Positions 12,574 to 23,690 of a stretch of 64,000 nt of DNA are shown one piece after another; positions within the stretch are counted from its first letter, which is position 1, and each line of letters begins with the position of its first letter. Origin of the DNA: Oscheius dolichura. Taxonomy: Eukaryota; Nematoda; Chromadorea; Rhabditida; Rhabditidae. The stretch spans positions 310,001 to 374,000 of the forward strand of contig OW051495.1 in the NCBI GenBank assembly GCA_932521035.1. Direction: 5' to 3'. The translations under genes were made by a program, and so were the position numbers. The notes beneath the pieces were generated by a model. The model was not told where the DNA came from and ran no database searches. It saw only the letters and a list, made by a program, of their open reading frames with translations.

Positions 12574-12641
12574 ACCCTTGTAGTGTAGTGGTAAGAGCAC
12601 TCGCCTCAAGTGAAACAGGTCCCGGGTTCAAAACTTGCCAG
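12574..12641 (+). other. tRNA-like sequence
   Basis: It contains an A-box-like TAGTGTAGTGGTAAGAGC and a B-box GGGTTCAAAAC with tRNA-like spacing. The acceptor strands do not pair and no proper anticodon loop with a T at position 33 can be placed. I read it as a tRNA pseudogene or tRNA-derived repeat, not a working tRNA. Confidence 0.45.
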
Positions 12642-13059
12642 TGAAGAAAATGCGTGTCAATTGACAAACAGTACCATGGAATATTTCTGAATTTCTGAGG
12701 CTTCTTTGCTTTCTTATTTTGTAATTTTGTCGGTTTTACGGGAGGAATAAAGAGTTTCAAATAAAAGATACATTGAAGTGTATCAAGTTGTTTCAAAATC
12801 GACAAAAACTGTAACTAGCTGGAAAAATGGAACATGGTAATTGAATTTTCAAGTTTCTAATATTCAAATGGGAGAAATCCACATTTTCTATGACTCTACA
12901 ACTGAAGGAGGAAAGGAACAATGTTTCCCTGATCCAAAGGATACCCAAGACAATTTGGATCAATTTGATCACATAGAACTTTCTTTACCATCTTGAAATG
13001 TTTCTATTAGGAGATAAATGTTTGGTAAGGAAGATAATACAATTTTTTTAAATGATTAA

Positions 13060-13722
13060 AGGGAGCTACCGGCAATAGATTTCGCGCCTACAATACGCCT
13101 GCCGACTTTTTACGGGTGCGGCGGCGGCGCATTACATAACCTTGAATTTTTAGTTTTCATCCATTTTTGCTGCTGCTTTCACATTTTTTCAACGATTTTT
13201 AGTGCTATATTTATTAGAAACATCACAATAAACATTACAAACACGAAGAAGAGATCTCTTGAACAAGTTGTTGTCTTCTATCCTTCTTTGTTCAATTCTG
13301 AAAGCAACATAACGAAATTATGATTTTGAACAAATAAACTGACCTGAAAAATATTCCACATCGTTCTTCTGATCGAAGACAAGCTTATCCTACAAAAGAA
13401 ATATTAGAAAACCGCAAGGGAAGCAAAAATAGAAAAAAATTACAAGTCTTTTTCGTAAAAAAAATATTCGTTTGCTGCGTTGCGGTGTAATTTTTGCTAC
13501 TTGTACTGCATGCCACATGCTGTGTGATACTGCAAAAGAACCGCTATCGAATGTAGATAATTTAGCAACAAAAATTATACAGAGAAAATGAGTACAAGCA
13601 AAGAATTAAATAAATTTCTTGATGAAACGATTTTTTCAGAAAAAGGACGCTAACGAAAAATGCTGCCTGCGAAAAAAGATCAGCAACATTTTCAACATTT
13701 TTTTTACTGCCGGTAGCTCCCT
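13060..13722. mobile_element. TTAA-flanked non-autonomous DNA transposon
   Basis: The element is bounded by perfect 15-bp terminal inverted repeats, AGGGAGCTACCGGCA and TGCCGGTAGCTCCCT. It is flanked on both sides by TTAA (13056-13059 and 13723-13726). TTAA target duplications are the hallmark of the piggyBac superfamily, by established knowledge. The 663-bp interior is AT-rich with no long open frame, so it is non-autonomous. Confidence 0.75.
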
Positions 13723-14235
13723 TTAAAACCTCTTTAGTAAAGAACCCCCCTTTTTGCCTAGTAAACAGCGGTCTAATTTGTTTTACAGAAAAAAAACTAC
13801 GGTCAGTTTTCTCTGTTCGGCTTCTAAAATTCTATTTTACTTATTCTCATTTGCTCTGAATGATCATTCGACCAATCATTGTTTCAAACGAAATTTAATT
13901 TGTTCCGGAGGAGAAAACGTTTGATCTGAACCCTCTATATTCTCCTAATAAGCCCGCCTTGACCCCTTCCCTCCTCTTTTCCTTCCCCTTTCCCAGCTGT
14001 TTGCGTCACACTCGCTCCCACACACACACATAAAAGCGTGTGCCGCCAATTGATTAAAACTGACCGCTGCAGCGTCTCGCGGTCCAGCAGAGGGGCCTCC
14101 TCCTCCCGCCGAGAGAGACCACAATCTGTTACTTCCATCACACATCGACCACCCGCCGATCTCGTCTCCTCGACAAAAAGTGCTGTTCTCTGGGCGATCG
14201 ATGGTCTCTTTTCCCTTCCCGTGCCCCGCCCCCTA

Positions 14236-14252
14236 AGAGAGAGAGAGAGAGA
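14236..14252. repeat. (GA)n microsatellite
   Basis: An uninterrupted GA run lies about 40 nt before the osgn-1 start codon. A pyrimidine/purine-rich stretch precedes it (13960-14250). It may belong to the promoter or 5' leader. Confidence 0.6.
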
Positions 14253-14289
14253 GGCTTTCCGTCCATTGCTGTGTTGAGGCGGCGCACTT

Positions 14290-17200
14290 ATGCACCCGGC
14301 ACAGCATTTGAACACCAATGTGCTCATTTTAGGTAAGCTAATTTCTATTTTTTGGGCTATTTTTGACCTTGGAGGGGAGACATCACTCTTTGGAAGCTTC
14401 CCAGTCCAAATTCCCTCCATGTTAATCCCTTTTCTGTTTCCCAAAGTCTTCTAAAGGGAAGAATTTGTTCATTTTCCGCTCCATTCGAACCATTCTCACC
14501 TTCTTTCCACTTTATAAGCTTTACAGGTCTTTTTGAAACTCTCTTCGACCTTATTTCAATTTCAAAATGCTTCATATTTTGAATAAAGGAAGCTTTTCAT
14601 CTTCTCTAATGATAGAAACTGTCCGTATTTCAGTTTTGGCCCCTAATTTTGCTTCTTCTCCCACTTCCAAATTCAAAATCATCCCTCCCTCCATCCCCAT
14701 TTTGCAGCCATGATTTCGAAACATCGAGTCTATTGCCCCTCTGCCCTGGTTATGTTCCTATGTGCATTGGCAACTTTTGACCTTTTCGCCTTTCCAAACA
14801 TGGAAACCCGTCTATTTTTGAAGAGAGAAAAAAAATGTTTTGGGGGAATGGTTATATTCTGGAAAGCGTACTGATCTCACTATGCCCCATTGCTAAAAAG
14901 TATGTAAAAATCCTCCAAAAAGCGCTTCAAATAACGGATTCCGAAGGAAATTCACTCATATTAGAGAGAGAGAAAAGTTTCAAGATATCCTTATATAAAC
15001 TTGTAGGTATTCTCTTCAGTCTCTTCGTAGTTCCAAAAAAGACCAACCGTTCCTATTATCTTGCGAAAAACTGGTGTTTTGTGTCATTTTTGCCTCAATC
15101 CTGAAAATATTTTCTCTTTATGTTGTTCCAGGCCTTCCAGGAGCCTCTTTCTGATATTTAGATACCCCATTGGCTTCTAGAAAGCCTTCAGAAGTCGTTC
15201 TAAAGCTGAAAAATGGCTCCCAATGGCCAAATCACCACCGAATCCAGTAACAACCCGTCCCAGCGCTTATTCCCCCCAGTTACCGTAACTATTCCCTTCC
15301 GCTGGCTTCCTTCCCATAGCCTTCCCTCGCCACGTGGTGATCTCTCACCCCTTCCCACAACATTGCCCTTGTTCTATTTGCCTTCTAACGTCTTAACTCT
15401 TTACTCATCCTCCCTCGGCCCTCAAACAGACTCGGTCGAATAGAATGGCGACACTTTCTGATCCTCGGCCTTCCCCTTGGCCGTAGTTCACTTCCCCCGA
15501 CTCGAAATAATCCCGGGAGGATGAATTTCAAAGGCTAAACCGGGGACATTACACAGCCATCCATCCGGCGGGGTTCTTTTTTTAAACATTGAGGGTGAAA
15601 ACGAGGGGCACGTATCCCTAGATATCCTTAATTTCCCTCTAAAAATATAAATTTCTAGGCAATGGTCCGGCTGGCATCTCGCTGTCGGCCTTCCTCTCAG
15701 GCATCACCCCCTTCTACAATCCCCTCCAGCCTCATCCAAATGAACAGATTAACAAGCACCTCCTGGAGACGAGGCAATCCCTAATCGATCAGGTAATCCT
15801 CTTCCCCTTATCTTCATCTGTTCCGTTCAAATTTACCGCTTCACAGTTTCGCGTCAAAGACGGCTTAGAGGCGAGAAACCGATTAGAGCCGCTCCTTATC
15901 GAGGGTTATCGCGGGGCGGTCGGTTTGCAACTTCTGATTTTCCATTGTTCCCATAAAACGGAGAAAAGAAGCTAGTGAGTGGTTCCTGAGTCGTTACCAA
16001 ACGGTCTAAAATTCTATTTTGCTGTAAAAAATGGAGAAAAATCTGAAAAGAGAGAGAAGCCAAATTGGGATTTTACCAAAGAATTTTGGAAAATGGCGAA
16101 GATTTATTATTGACAATATCAAAACTTCAGACCATTTGACTTTTTATGTTATTCTTGATACACAAAGCAATCGAAAATGATATTTGACAATGCAGAGAAT
16201 GCGCCTTTGACTCTGAAATGTAATATTGTTGAAAATTCACAATTAGAACGGTTTCTGGCCTATAGTTGCCCGGCAGGCGACGGTATATCCCGGTTCGTAG
16301 CGTCGCCATTTTGAAATTATTAATTTTTCATTGCTGTTATATTGAAAGAGAGGGGTATTGAAGAGGCGCGATTGGCACGTCATTCTCTTTCGAACAATTC
16401 TATCCACTTTTTTGGGGTTTCTTCCTATTTCAGTGATGAAAAAGGGAAAATTCTATGATTTGAATGAAAATTTAGGAAAAAATCTAATGGATTACGGTAA
16501 TGTGAAACGGATTTGGGTATCTGCTCGAGCATTTGAAGAATTTTGATAGGTACACAACAGATTGAAAGTTCTGGATCTCTTTATTTTTTATGTTCTGACT
16601 AAAACAGAAAATAAGCGGAAATTGAATGGATCGATTCTATAGGCAAATCGGCGAATTTTTTTGATTTTGTACCTGAAGTTTGAGAGTTGCTGGGATTACG
16701 GTAGCCTCTCCTTCTTCTTCCCAGGGTAAAATGACTGTCAGTCTTCGAAACACACGACGACAGACGCAGTCAGTTAAAATGAATGGTGCCCTCAGGGCCA
16801 TCGCCCCCCGCCAAATTCCAGTTTATCTCTCCGTGACGGGAAAAGAAGAGAGATATCCGCCGTCACGCGCCCCTCTCCCCCTTTTGGCAAACAGCTGCTG
16901 GTCTCTTTTCCTTCTCGGGGACTATCTTCCCCCATTTCGTAGCCACATTTCCAAGGAATGTCCTCGATATTTACGCGGGGGAGCAGAGGCTGCAAAAGCA
17001 GGGGAAGCGTAAGGACAGGGCCTGTTTACGTAAACAGACTTTTCGAGTAAGGAACGGCCATGTTTTGGAGATTCGGGAGGAGAGAACATGGCGAAATCTG
17101 ATCCCTCTTTTGCTCCCTTGCAAAAAAAAAGAGAGCCGCGGCTATTTTCCGCGTTTTCCTGTCACCAATGAGCATAAATATGATGACAATTCGGGAGGGA

Positions 17201-20200
17201 GCGAGCACGGTGATGACAATAATGACAACCGGGGGAGGGAAAGGGAGAACAGCTGGGAAATATTCGAATAGTTAGAGGAGCAGTGGAATATTTGGAAGGA
17301 GAACAAGGTAACCCATCAAAAAGCATCAATATTCGGTTTTTAATGTTATCCACAAAACATAAATTTCATAAGTTATCCAGGGGATCAATTCTTGTTTGTG
17401 AGAACCCACCAATTTTGGTACAGTAACCATAAATGAGAATCAGAAACAAGACAAAAAAAAAGAAACGGTCTATTAGCTCTGGCAGAACGGTAGATCAGCT
17501 TCTTTACCCGTGGATTCCAGCCACTTGCGAGTAATACGAACAATTTTCGGAGGTCTTATTCAGACGTCGGAACATCGCAGTCCGAGAAATTGTACGCTTA
17601 TCCAAGAGAGACTGTCCTCCAAACCGAAATTACCTGGGAAATCCATTTGGACCAACATGCAGCGAGGATTGCAATGAATTCCCGTCTCTAGCTGTTATTC
17701 CCCCATAAAACAGCTAGAAGCTAACAATTTTCAGGATCTCTCCTGGTGTGAGAATGTGGAGCAGCTGGCCGGGACTGGTCGCACCCTTTCGGTCCTCTAC
17801 GACACTCTGGTGAATTTTGAACGCTTTCCCCCCGCTAAATGTATCCGTACTCCTTGACTACTTGTATTTTTAACCAATGAATTTAGGTCCGTCCGGGAGC
17901 AGATATCGGTGATACGAATCCCTCTAGTTTGAGGTGGGAAAGACGGCGGGAGCGAGCTGTGGATCATCTCGTCCTGGGGGAGACGGGAATCGGCGGCAGT
18001 TGGAATGACTACGACCCGGAGGTACTGTAGCAGTTGAAATATTAACAAAGGGGGGCTTCAGATGATCGCCGTGTCCTACTCTTCGTGGCTGGACCTTCCC
18101 GGCTACTCGGTCAACGAATACCTCGAAGGGACTCCCCTCGTCTCCCGACTGCCCTCTGTCATTATTGCCGCCTATATGGAAAACTACACAAAAAAGCTGG
18201 GAATCAGGAAGAATTTCTGTCCCTACACGAAAGTTCACAACATCAGGGTGAGTTTTGTTTACAGCTGATTGTGTCGCCTCGTGGAAATTTCGGGAAAAAA
18301 TCTGCAAATGCTGACAAGTCACGTGGAAAGAGGCCGATAAGTTGGGGAAATTCCAAGCGGACGTCACTTTTGATGACTAAAGAACTTTGAAGACCAATCA
18401 AATGTTTAGAGAGCATTATTGTTTCATAGAGACTATAAAACACACAAAAGATTGATCTTCGTTACTAAAGCCTTGGCCGAAGCCTAATAGAGTTTCAAAA
18501 AAGTTACAAAGATCATAGAAAACCAGAAACTTTGAAAACGTTTCGATCTTCGGATGTACTAGAGAGTTCTACTCCACTATTACTTTGTTTGACGGTTTCT
18601 AAATGTAAATAAAGCTACCAATAAACAGAGTTTTCGATCTGTTACGGCTGATAGGGTCTATCCACTGAATTAGGACCGGCAAGGGGCATTTTTTGGAAAA
18701 ATCGAGCCAAATTTGGGTTTCTTCGGTGCAAAAGCCCCAGTATTTTGATTACAGTATGCCAAGGACTCAAAAAATAGCCTCATTGGTCCCGAACCGATTG
18801 GTAATCCTATGGTAATCATAGAATTTTCTGTTCCTTTATTTCTTCTGTACTGCCTCCGAGTTGGAAGGATCAAATTGATCGGCTCTATTACTCCATTTAT
18901 ACAGCCAATAAAATACTGAAAAAAATTGCCAATTCAGCGTTATTTCCTGCGTTTTATTGCTTCCTTCTTGGCCATAACAGAGATAAGAGATTGGAATTAG
19001 ATAAGGGGAGCAGTGGGGGGAAGAGAAGACTAAAGGCTAGCAGACACATAAAAAAGGAAAGAGTTAAAAAAACTGTTTCGTAGGGGCCATAAAACGGGAA
19101 AAAAATGTTGGCTATTGTTGCTTCAAGTAAAATAAGATCTATTTTAGAAAGAAGGCGACGTCTGGCTCACTACCGGGCACTACAGTGACGGGCGGCCATT
19201 CACCGTCACCTCGAATATGGTTGTCTTGGCTTGTGGGAAGACCCGGCCCCGGATGTTGGAGATCCCTCACGAGGAGACGTGTCAGAAGATTGTCTACGAT
19301 GTTCCGTGTTTGAAGGCACGGCTAGTGGCTGACATTGAGAATGGCGAAGGATACACTAGGTACGGATTGGATCCCATTAAAAAAATTGACTATTCGAATA
19401 TTAGAGCTGACCCTAGAACATTATAAAAGTATCCAGATACCTTTTTTTCGCAAGGAATCATAGAAAATCAAAAAATGATAATAATTATTCCACTAGTGCC
19501 GCTGTAACCCTTGAATATTAGAAATTTCTGAAAATACCTGCTTCCGACGAAAAATGCCGGAAAATTGATAATTTTTCCAATTACTGGTTGTAATTGACTT
19601 TTTGAGTATTAAAACTTGGTGTACAACTTTAAAAATTCCACGCAGACGACCTAGAAAATAAGAAATTTTGATCATCCCGTGAAAGTCACATGAAAGTCTG
19701 GCGCCTTGACCTATTTTGGCGGCGGAAGTCATTTCCAGCTTGAAAATTTTGTTCACTAGTCACTGTTGCATCATAATGGATCAAAATATAAGGTTATCCT
19801 GAAAATTAGGAATAACCAGTCATTTCAGCGGGCAAGGCAGTCGAGTACTGGTCGTCGGGGATGGAATCTCCTCAGCCGATGTGGTTAGACACTGTCTAGA
19901 GAAACAGATCCCCGTTCTTCACATTATGAGACGGAATGATCGACAGCTAAGAAGTGAGTACCCTTAAAAAGTCCTAAAATATCCCAAAATTCAGGTGTTT
20001 TGATGTCTCGGCTCTCTCCCACCCATTATGGCGAGTACACTTCGATCTACAGGCTAATGACCGGCAAAGAACACCATTCCCTCTATAAGAAATGCTCCGG
20101 ATCTGTTGTCACTGCAGTTGACGACAGCTTCGTGACCATTTCTACTCCAAAAGGCGAATTGAAGGTAGGAAACGTCAGATTTCAAGGATTACTGAAAGGC

Positions 20201-20525
20201 TTACCACTGGAAGAAAGATAAATCTCCCCTAAAAATATACTCACCCCTATAAAAATTTAAACAAATCCCTATTTTCAGGAGACTTTCGGACTTCTAGTTG
20301 TTTGTATTGGAAGAGAAACGGAGGTGGCTAATCTTTTTGATGAGAAGCTGGACCTAGAAGGCTATGAGTCCCTCACAGGTGAATATTTCCCTTTCTAATT
20401 GAGAAATAATATCAATTTTTTCAGATCCCAGTCTATTTGCCGTCGGTGCCGTAGCTGGCGATCATTTTGTCCGTTATCTGGTCGGCGGCTGTCTTCAAGT
20501 CGCTCGATCCATTCTTAAAAAATGA
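14290..20525 (+). CDS. osgn-1: OSGIN-like FAD-type oxidoreductase
   Basis: Homolog of oxidative-stress-induced growth inhibitor proteins, which are flavin-monooxygenase-like. Ten exons: 14290-14332, 15659-15792, 17735-17809, 17887-18021, 18062-18247, 19148-19359, 19829-19953, 19995-20164, 20279-20378, 20425-20525. They give 426 residues in consistent phase. An N-terminal dinucleotide-binding fold is seen as [19 protein letters not shown] (GxGxxG at residues 15-20). A second one reads [14 protein letters not shown] (272-279). The closing segment, [18 protein letters not shown], is also typical of flavin oxidoreductases. The length is somewhat shorter than vertebrate OSGIN1/2. Introns 1 (1.3 kb) and 2 (1.9 kb) are unusually long for this locus and may hold regulatory DNA. 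Biological role (redox or growth control) is from the family, not from this sequence. Confidence 0.88.
14333..15658 (+). other. osgn-1 intron 1 (long)
   Basis: Intron of 1,326 nt from GTAAGC to TTTCTAG, many times longer than the usual 40-70 nt in this window. I see no exon or RNA gene inside it. Stretches of polypyrimidine and a cluster of GC-rich sequence (15210-15530) could be regulatory. Confidence 0.5.
15793..17734 (+). other. osgn-1 intron 2 (long)
   Basis: Intron of 1,942 nt from GTAATC to TTTTCAG. It contains a GC-rich patch (16780-17000) and no recognisable nested gene. Confidence 0.5.
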
Positions 20526-20814
20526 TGACAGTATAGTTTTCCTCTTGTTCTTGTTACTCCTTTGCTTGTTCTTTTCTTTGCCTTTTCTCTAGTGATGACT
20601 GTCTACCGGTGTATTCTGTAACTCTATATTGTTCTATTTAATCACCTCGGTTTTTAAATCTTCAGAGGCAGGAGCTTTACTACGGTCGTGACTATAATTT
20701 GTGACGAATATTACGTGTAAACAATTCCCCCTATCCCTTATTTGTCCCTTAAATGCGGATATTACCTTTACGGAAAAAGAAACGAAAAAAAGAAAAAGTA
20801 CTATTTTGTAATGT

Positions 20815-20820
20815 AATAAA
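20815..20820 (+). promoter_or_regulatory. Poly(A) signal of osgn-1
   Basis: AATAAA about 290 nt after the osgn-1 stop, followed by further AATAATAAAC. It lies only 29 nt from the trt-1 stop codon on the opposite strand, so the two 3' ends are packed tail to tail. Confidence 0.5.
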
Positions 20821-20848
20821 TAATAATAAACATTCTATACTTTACTAT

Positions 20849-23387
20849 TTATTCATCCGAAGAATCATCATCGACGCCCGGAAACGAATCACCAAAGAAT
20901 GATTGAAATCCAATGAAAGACATATGCTGATTTATTTTCTTCTGTTTTTTCGGTTTAGATTGCTTTTTGAGAATTTCTGTTGATTTTCTACTAGCCGGCT
21001 TCCATATCTGATAATATTATTATAGAAATATCATAAAAAATACCTGGTATTTCTCAGTATCAACTCTTCGGCCACACCAGCTCAACATTCTACTGGACTT
21101 GTAACCATAAGCAGGGAATGAGATCTTAATTCAAGATTTAAAATAAATACAAGAAACTGACTCTTATTTTTTCCTTTTTAAAATGAATTCCATAATGATT
21201 ATTAGAAGAGGATAGAACTTTTAAAACCTAGAAATGTAATTTTATTTTAAAAAAAAGTGATCATATCTTTCGAGCATCTATAATATTATTTGTAATAATG
21301 AGGTAATCATCGACAAAACGAAACAACATCGAGCCATCTTTGAGATGTGGAAGTATAAATTCTCTATCATAATTTAGAAGATAAATCTAGACATCCAATT
21401 TATAAAATAATAAAACGAAAACAAACATTTGACAATCTCTGTGAAAGAGGAAAACCTTGAGGAACACCTTTTGCCATTGTATAAATAGACCAATACTTGG
21501 GACCAAATCGAAATTTTAAATCTCTAACGAGGCCCATAACATCCTCTACAATTTGATTGTTATAACGCTGAAATGTTCATTAGCGAATAAATTGTAAGAT
21601 AAAATTCACTCGGACTACTCTTTTCCCCATAATTTCTCTAATATGTACTTCGTCCATATCACGATATCTTAGATAATTTTCCAGCTTTATTTGCACATCT
21701 TTTTCATCATTACCATTGTAATAACAGTAGAAAGATTTCGCTTTATCGTAAGTATTGGGATGTACAATTCGACCAACACTACATTCCCTATAAATTAATT
21801 AGCATTTTAAATGACAGGAAATCCTTACTTATCACCGACAATTTTAATTAGTAGCTCCTTTAATTTATCACGATTAATTGTGGAAAAACATTGGCTAACG
21901 TCGCAAGCGATAAAATAAAATTTTTGATCTGCAACAATGATGTAAGATTTACGAACAAGATTAAAAAATACCCTTACGATTCTTTCTCATCCAGCGAAGG
22001 TAATTCCTAGCCAGTAAACATTGTGTATTATATTTGGCTGTATCATTCAACATTCCGACACCTAAATAAATGAGATAATGGCATGAAAAAAGAAAAAGAA
22101 TTACTTACTGTCGAACATGTTATCCTCATATCGTGGCTCCTTATAAATTTGTATAAAATAATCCATGGCTGAATTTAAAAATTTCAGCTCACCACTCATG
22201 TAAACATTACAATACTAAACTATATTTTCGATGAAAAAGATTGTAAAAACCTTCTTGAATACACACAAAGGACGAATAGCAGTTCGCAGGCCTCTTACTT
22301 TGACTCTACATGCGTCATCCTAAAAAAATTAGCAATAAACAATGTAACTCAACTTACAGGTTCTCGTGAAGGTGGCATTCTTTCAAGTTCGTAATCTTTT
22401 TTAAAATTTTGAACCTCTTTTTTGATCCAATATTGAAATCCACAACGGGAATAATAGGTAAGTTCTTCTTCTTGTGTACAAGCATTGATTTGAAAAACAC
22501 AATTCAAAAATAATCTGATAACGGAACTAGCCATAGAATATAATAAAACTTACGAGCCAACTGCTAGAAGTAATTTGGATGCAAAAGCTGTCACTAACAA
22601 TGTTGTACGCTTCAATACTTCGTCGTAAGATATATCGTAGTTCTGCATTGCTTGTCGAAATTGAGGGCATTTCATCACTCTACAAGGGGCAACTGGAAAT
22701 AGTTTGTAGCTGACAAAAACAAAAGAAATATACGTCTTCTTGTCAAGAGCGTTGGGTAGCGTTGCTCATAACGATCCTTATTCAATACAAAGATATAATC
22801 GGCAAGCCAACAACATAATATTTCCTTATTTTTATCACCAAGAAAATTAGATGGGAGTAGACTATCTGCTAGAAATATGAAATAACGATACATCTGATTC
22901 TTTTTCACTTTACAATCTCTAAAATAAATTAACAGTGAACAACGAACAAAGACTCACTTCATAAACGTTCTACAACACACTTTATTTATGCTAAAATGTT
23001 TTCTTGCTTTCCATCTCCATGAAGAACTTGCCAACTTATCAGTGTTTGTTCTTACCTCTTGTGCTGCCTGAAAATATATTTTAGGACGACAATAAATTAT
23101 ACAAACTTACTTTTAGAAGTGCATCTTCTACCGGAGTTCCTCTAGAGACTGCAAAGAATCTATCAGAAATCATTGCTGAACTAATGTCTTCGTCTCTCCA
23201 TTGTTCTAGATACTAAAAAGCAATATTATAAAAGAACACCAGACCGGCTAACTGTTTTGAAACTTTGTCTTTTGAGTTTCTTTCGCAACACGGACAGCTT
23301 AGGCGGACGAGGAGTTACAAATCTATTCTTTCGCTCTTTCAGTAGTTCTTCGTATTCTCTCTTCGTATAATAATCTTCTGCTTCCAT
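20849..23387 (-). CDS. trt-1: Telomerase reverse transcriptase (short nematode type)
   Basis: Catalytic subunit of telomerase, which copies an RNA template onto chromosome ends. Sixteen exons (- strand): 23253-23387, 23111-23212, 22958-23067, 22734-22918, 22554-22692, 22358-22526, 22251-22319, 22109-22214, 21978-22061, 21829-21928, 21610-21787, 21427-21567, 21267-21386, 21162-21227, 21044-21124, 20849-21007, giving 647 residues. A T-motif-like block is in exon 6. Motif 1/2 is VRGLRTAIRPL (exon 7). Motif A is CDVSQCFSTI with D376. Motif B' is KGVPQGFPLS. Motif C is FRFVDDYL with D532 and D533. Motif D follows in exon 14 and motif E is WCG at 584-586. It ends about 50 residues after motif E, so the C-terminal thumb is missing, and little precedes the T motif; the short C. 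elegans protein is similar. The intron at 21228-21266 has an AT donor. The ATG is 8 nt after a TTTTTAG acceptor, suggesting trans-splicing. Confidence 0.93.
21228..21266 (-). other. Non-canonical AT-AG intron in trt-1
   Basis: Read on the - strand, exon 13 ends ...GCTCGAAAG and the next bases are ATATGATCAC, where a nematode donor would read GTATGA. The acceptor, TTTCTAG, is normal. Retaining the intron meets an in-frame TGA within two codons. Removing it joins motif C to motif D in phase (DARK|VLKVLSSSNNHYG). A C instead of T at 21266 on the + strand would restore GT. Confidence 0.7.
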
Positions 23388-23395
23388 TGTGCTAT

Positions 23396-23644
23396 CTAAA
23401 AACAATATTTGTTAAATAAACGTAGAGTAGAAAATTATGAAACAGCAAGAAACAATAACAAGCAAAGCAAACGACAACACCTTGTTTACAAACTACGTTA
23501 CATAACGGGAGCGCATTATTTGTTCACTTCAAACACAATTTCAACTTTTTTGTATACGCGTTATTTTTACCTATATAAGAATTTCAGGCGCTATGTCTAC
23601 TAAGCCGTAATACAATTGAGAAAAAGGATTTGCACTAGAAAACG
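23396..23644. other. Short spacer between GPCR and trt-1
   Basis: Only about 250 nt lie between the GPCR poly(A) signal and the acceptor in front of the trt-1 ATG. This is in the range of intercistronic spacers of nematode operons. It is AT-rich with no other feature seen. Confidence 0.5.
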
Positions 23645-23650
23645 TTTATT
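23645..23650 (-). promoter_or_regulatory. Poly(A) signal of the adhesion GPCR
   Basis: AATAAA on the - strand (TTTATT on +), about 40 nt after the GPCR stop codon at 23691. Confidence 0.5.
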
Positions 23651-23690
23651 GTAAGGAATGGATCAAGGCGGACCAGGCCACGGCCAAATG

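Larger units (their letters stand above)
6219..14289. other. Gene-poor region with repeats
   Basis: Apart from the possible alternative 5' exon of the transporter (6418-6438), I find no series of exons with consistent splice phases in this 8-kb stretch. It contains a 57-bp inverted pair (9212-9268 with 9576-9632), a large imperfect palindrome (about 9990-10475), a tRNA-like sequence (12574-12641) and a TTAA-flanked element (13060-13722), all listed separately. A (TTC)n run lies near 7191-7207. A 57-codon frame at 8181-8351 is followed directly by AATAAA but has no other support. A single open frame of 127 codons (12045-12428, - strand) is best explained by chance. Confidence 0.45.

Noticed and set aside
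13935-14444. 169-codon frame on the - strand
   Set aside because: It runs through the first exon of osgn-1 on the other strand and is Arg/Ser/Gly low-complexity arising from CT- and GA-rich DNA.
17924-18367. 147-codon antisense frame
   Set aside because: It is the complement of osgn-1 exons 4 and 5, whose sense translation shows clear OSGIN-type sequence.
20849-23387. Retrotransposon reverse transcriptase
   Set aside because: The many introns, T-like motif, FRFVDDYL motif C and WCG motif E indicate telomerase; there is no integrase, RNase H or endonuclease domain and no element ends.
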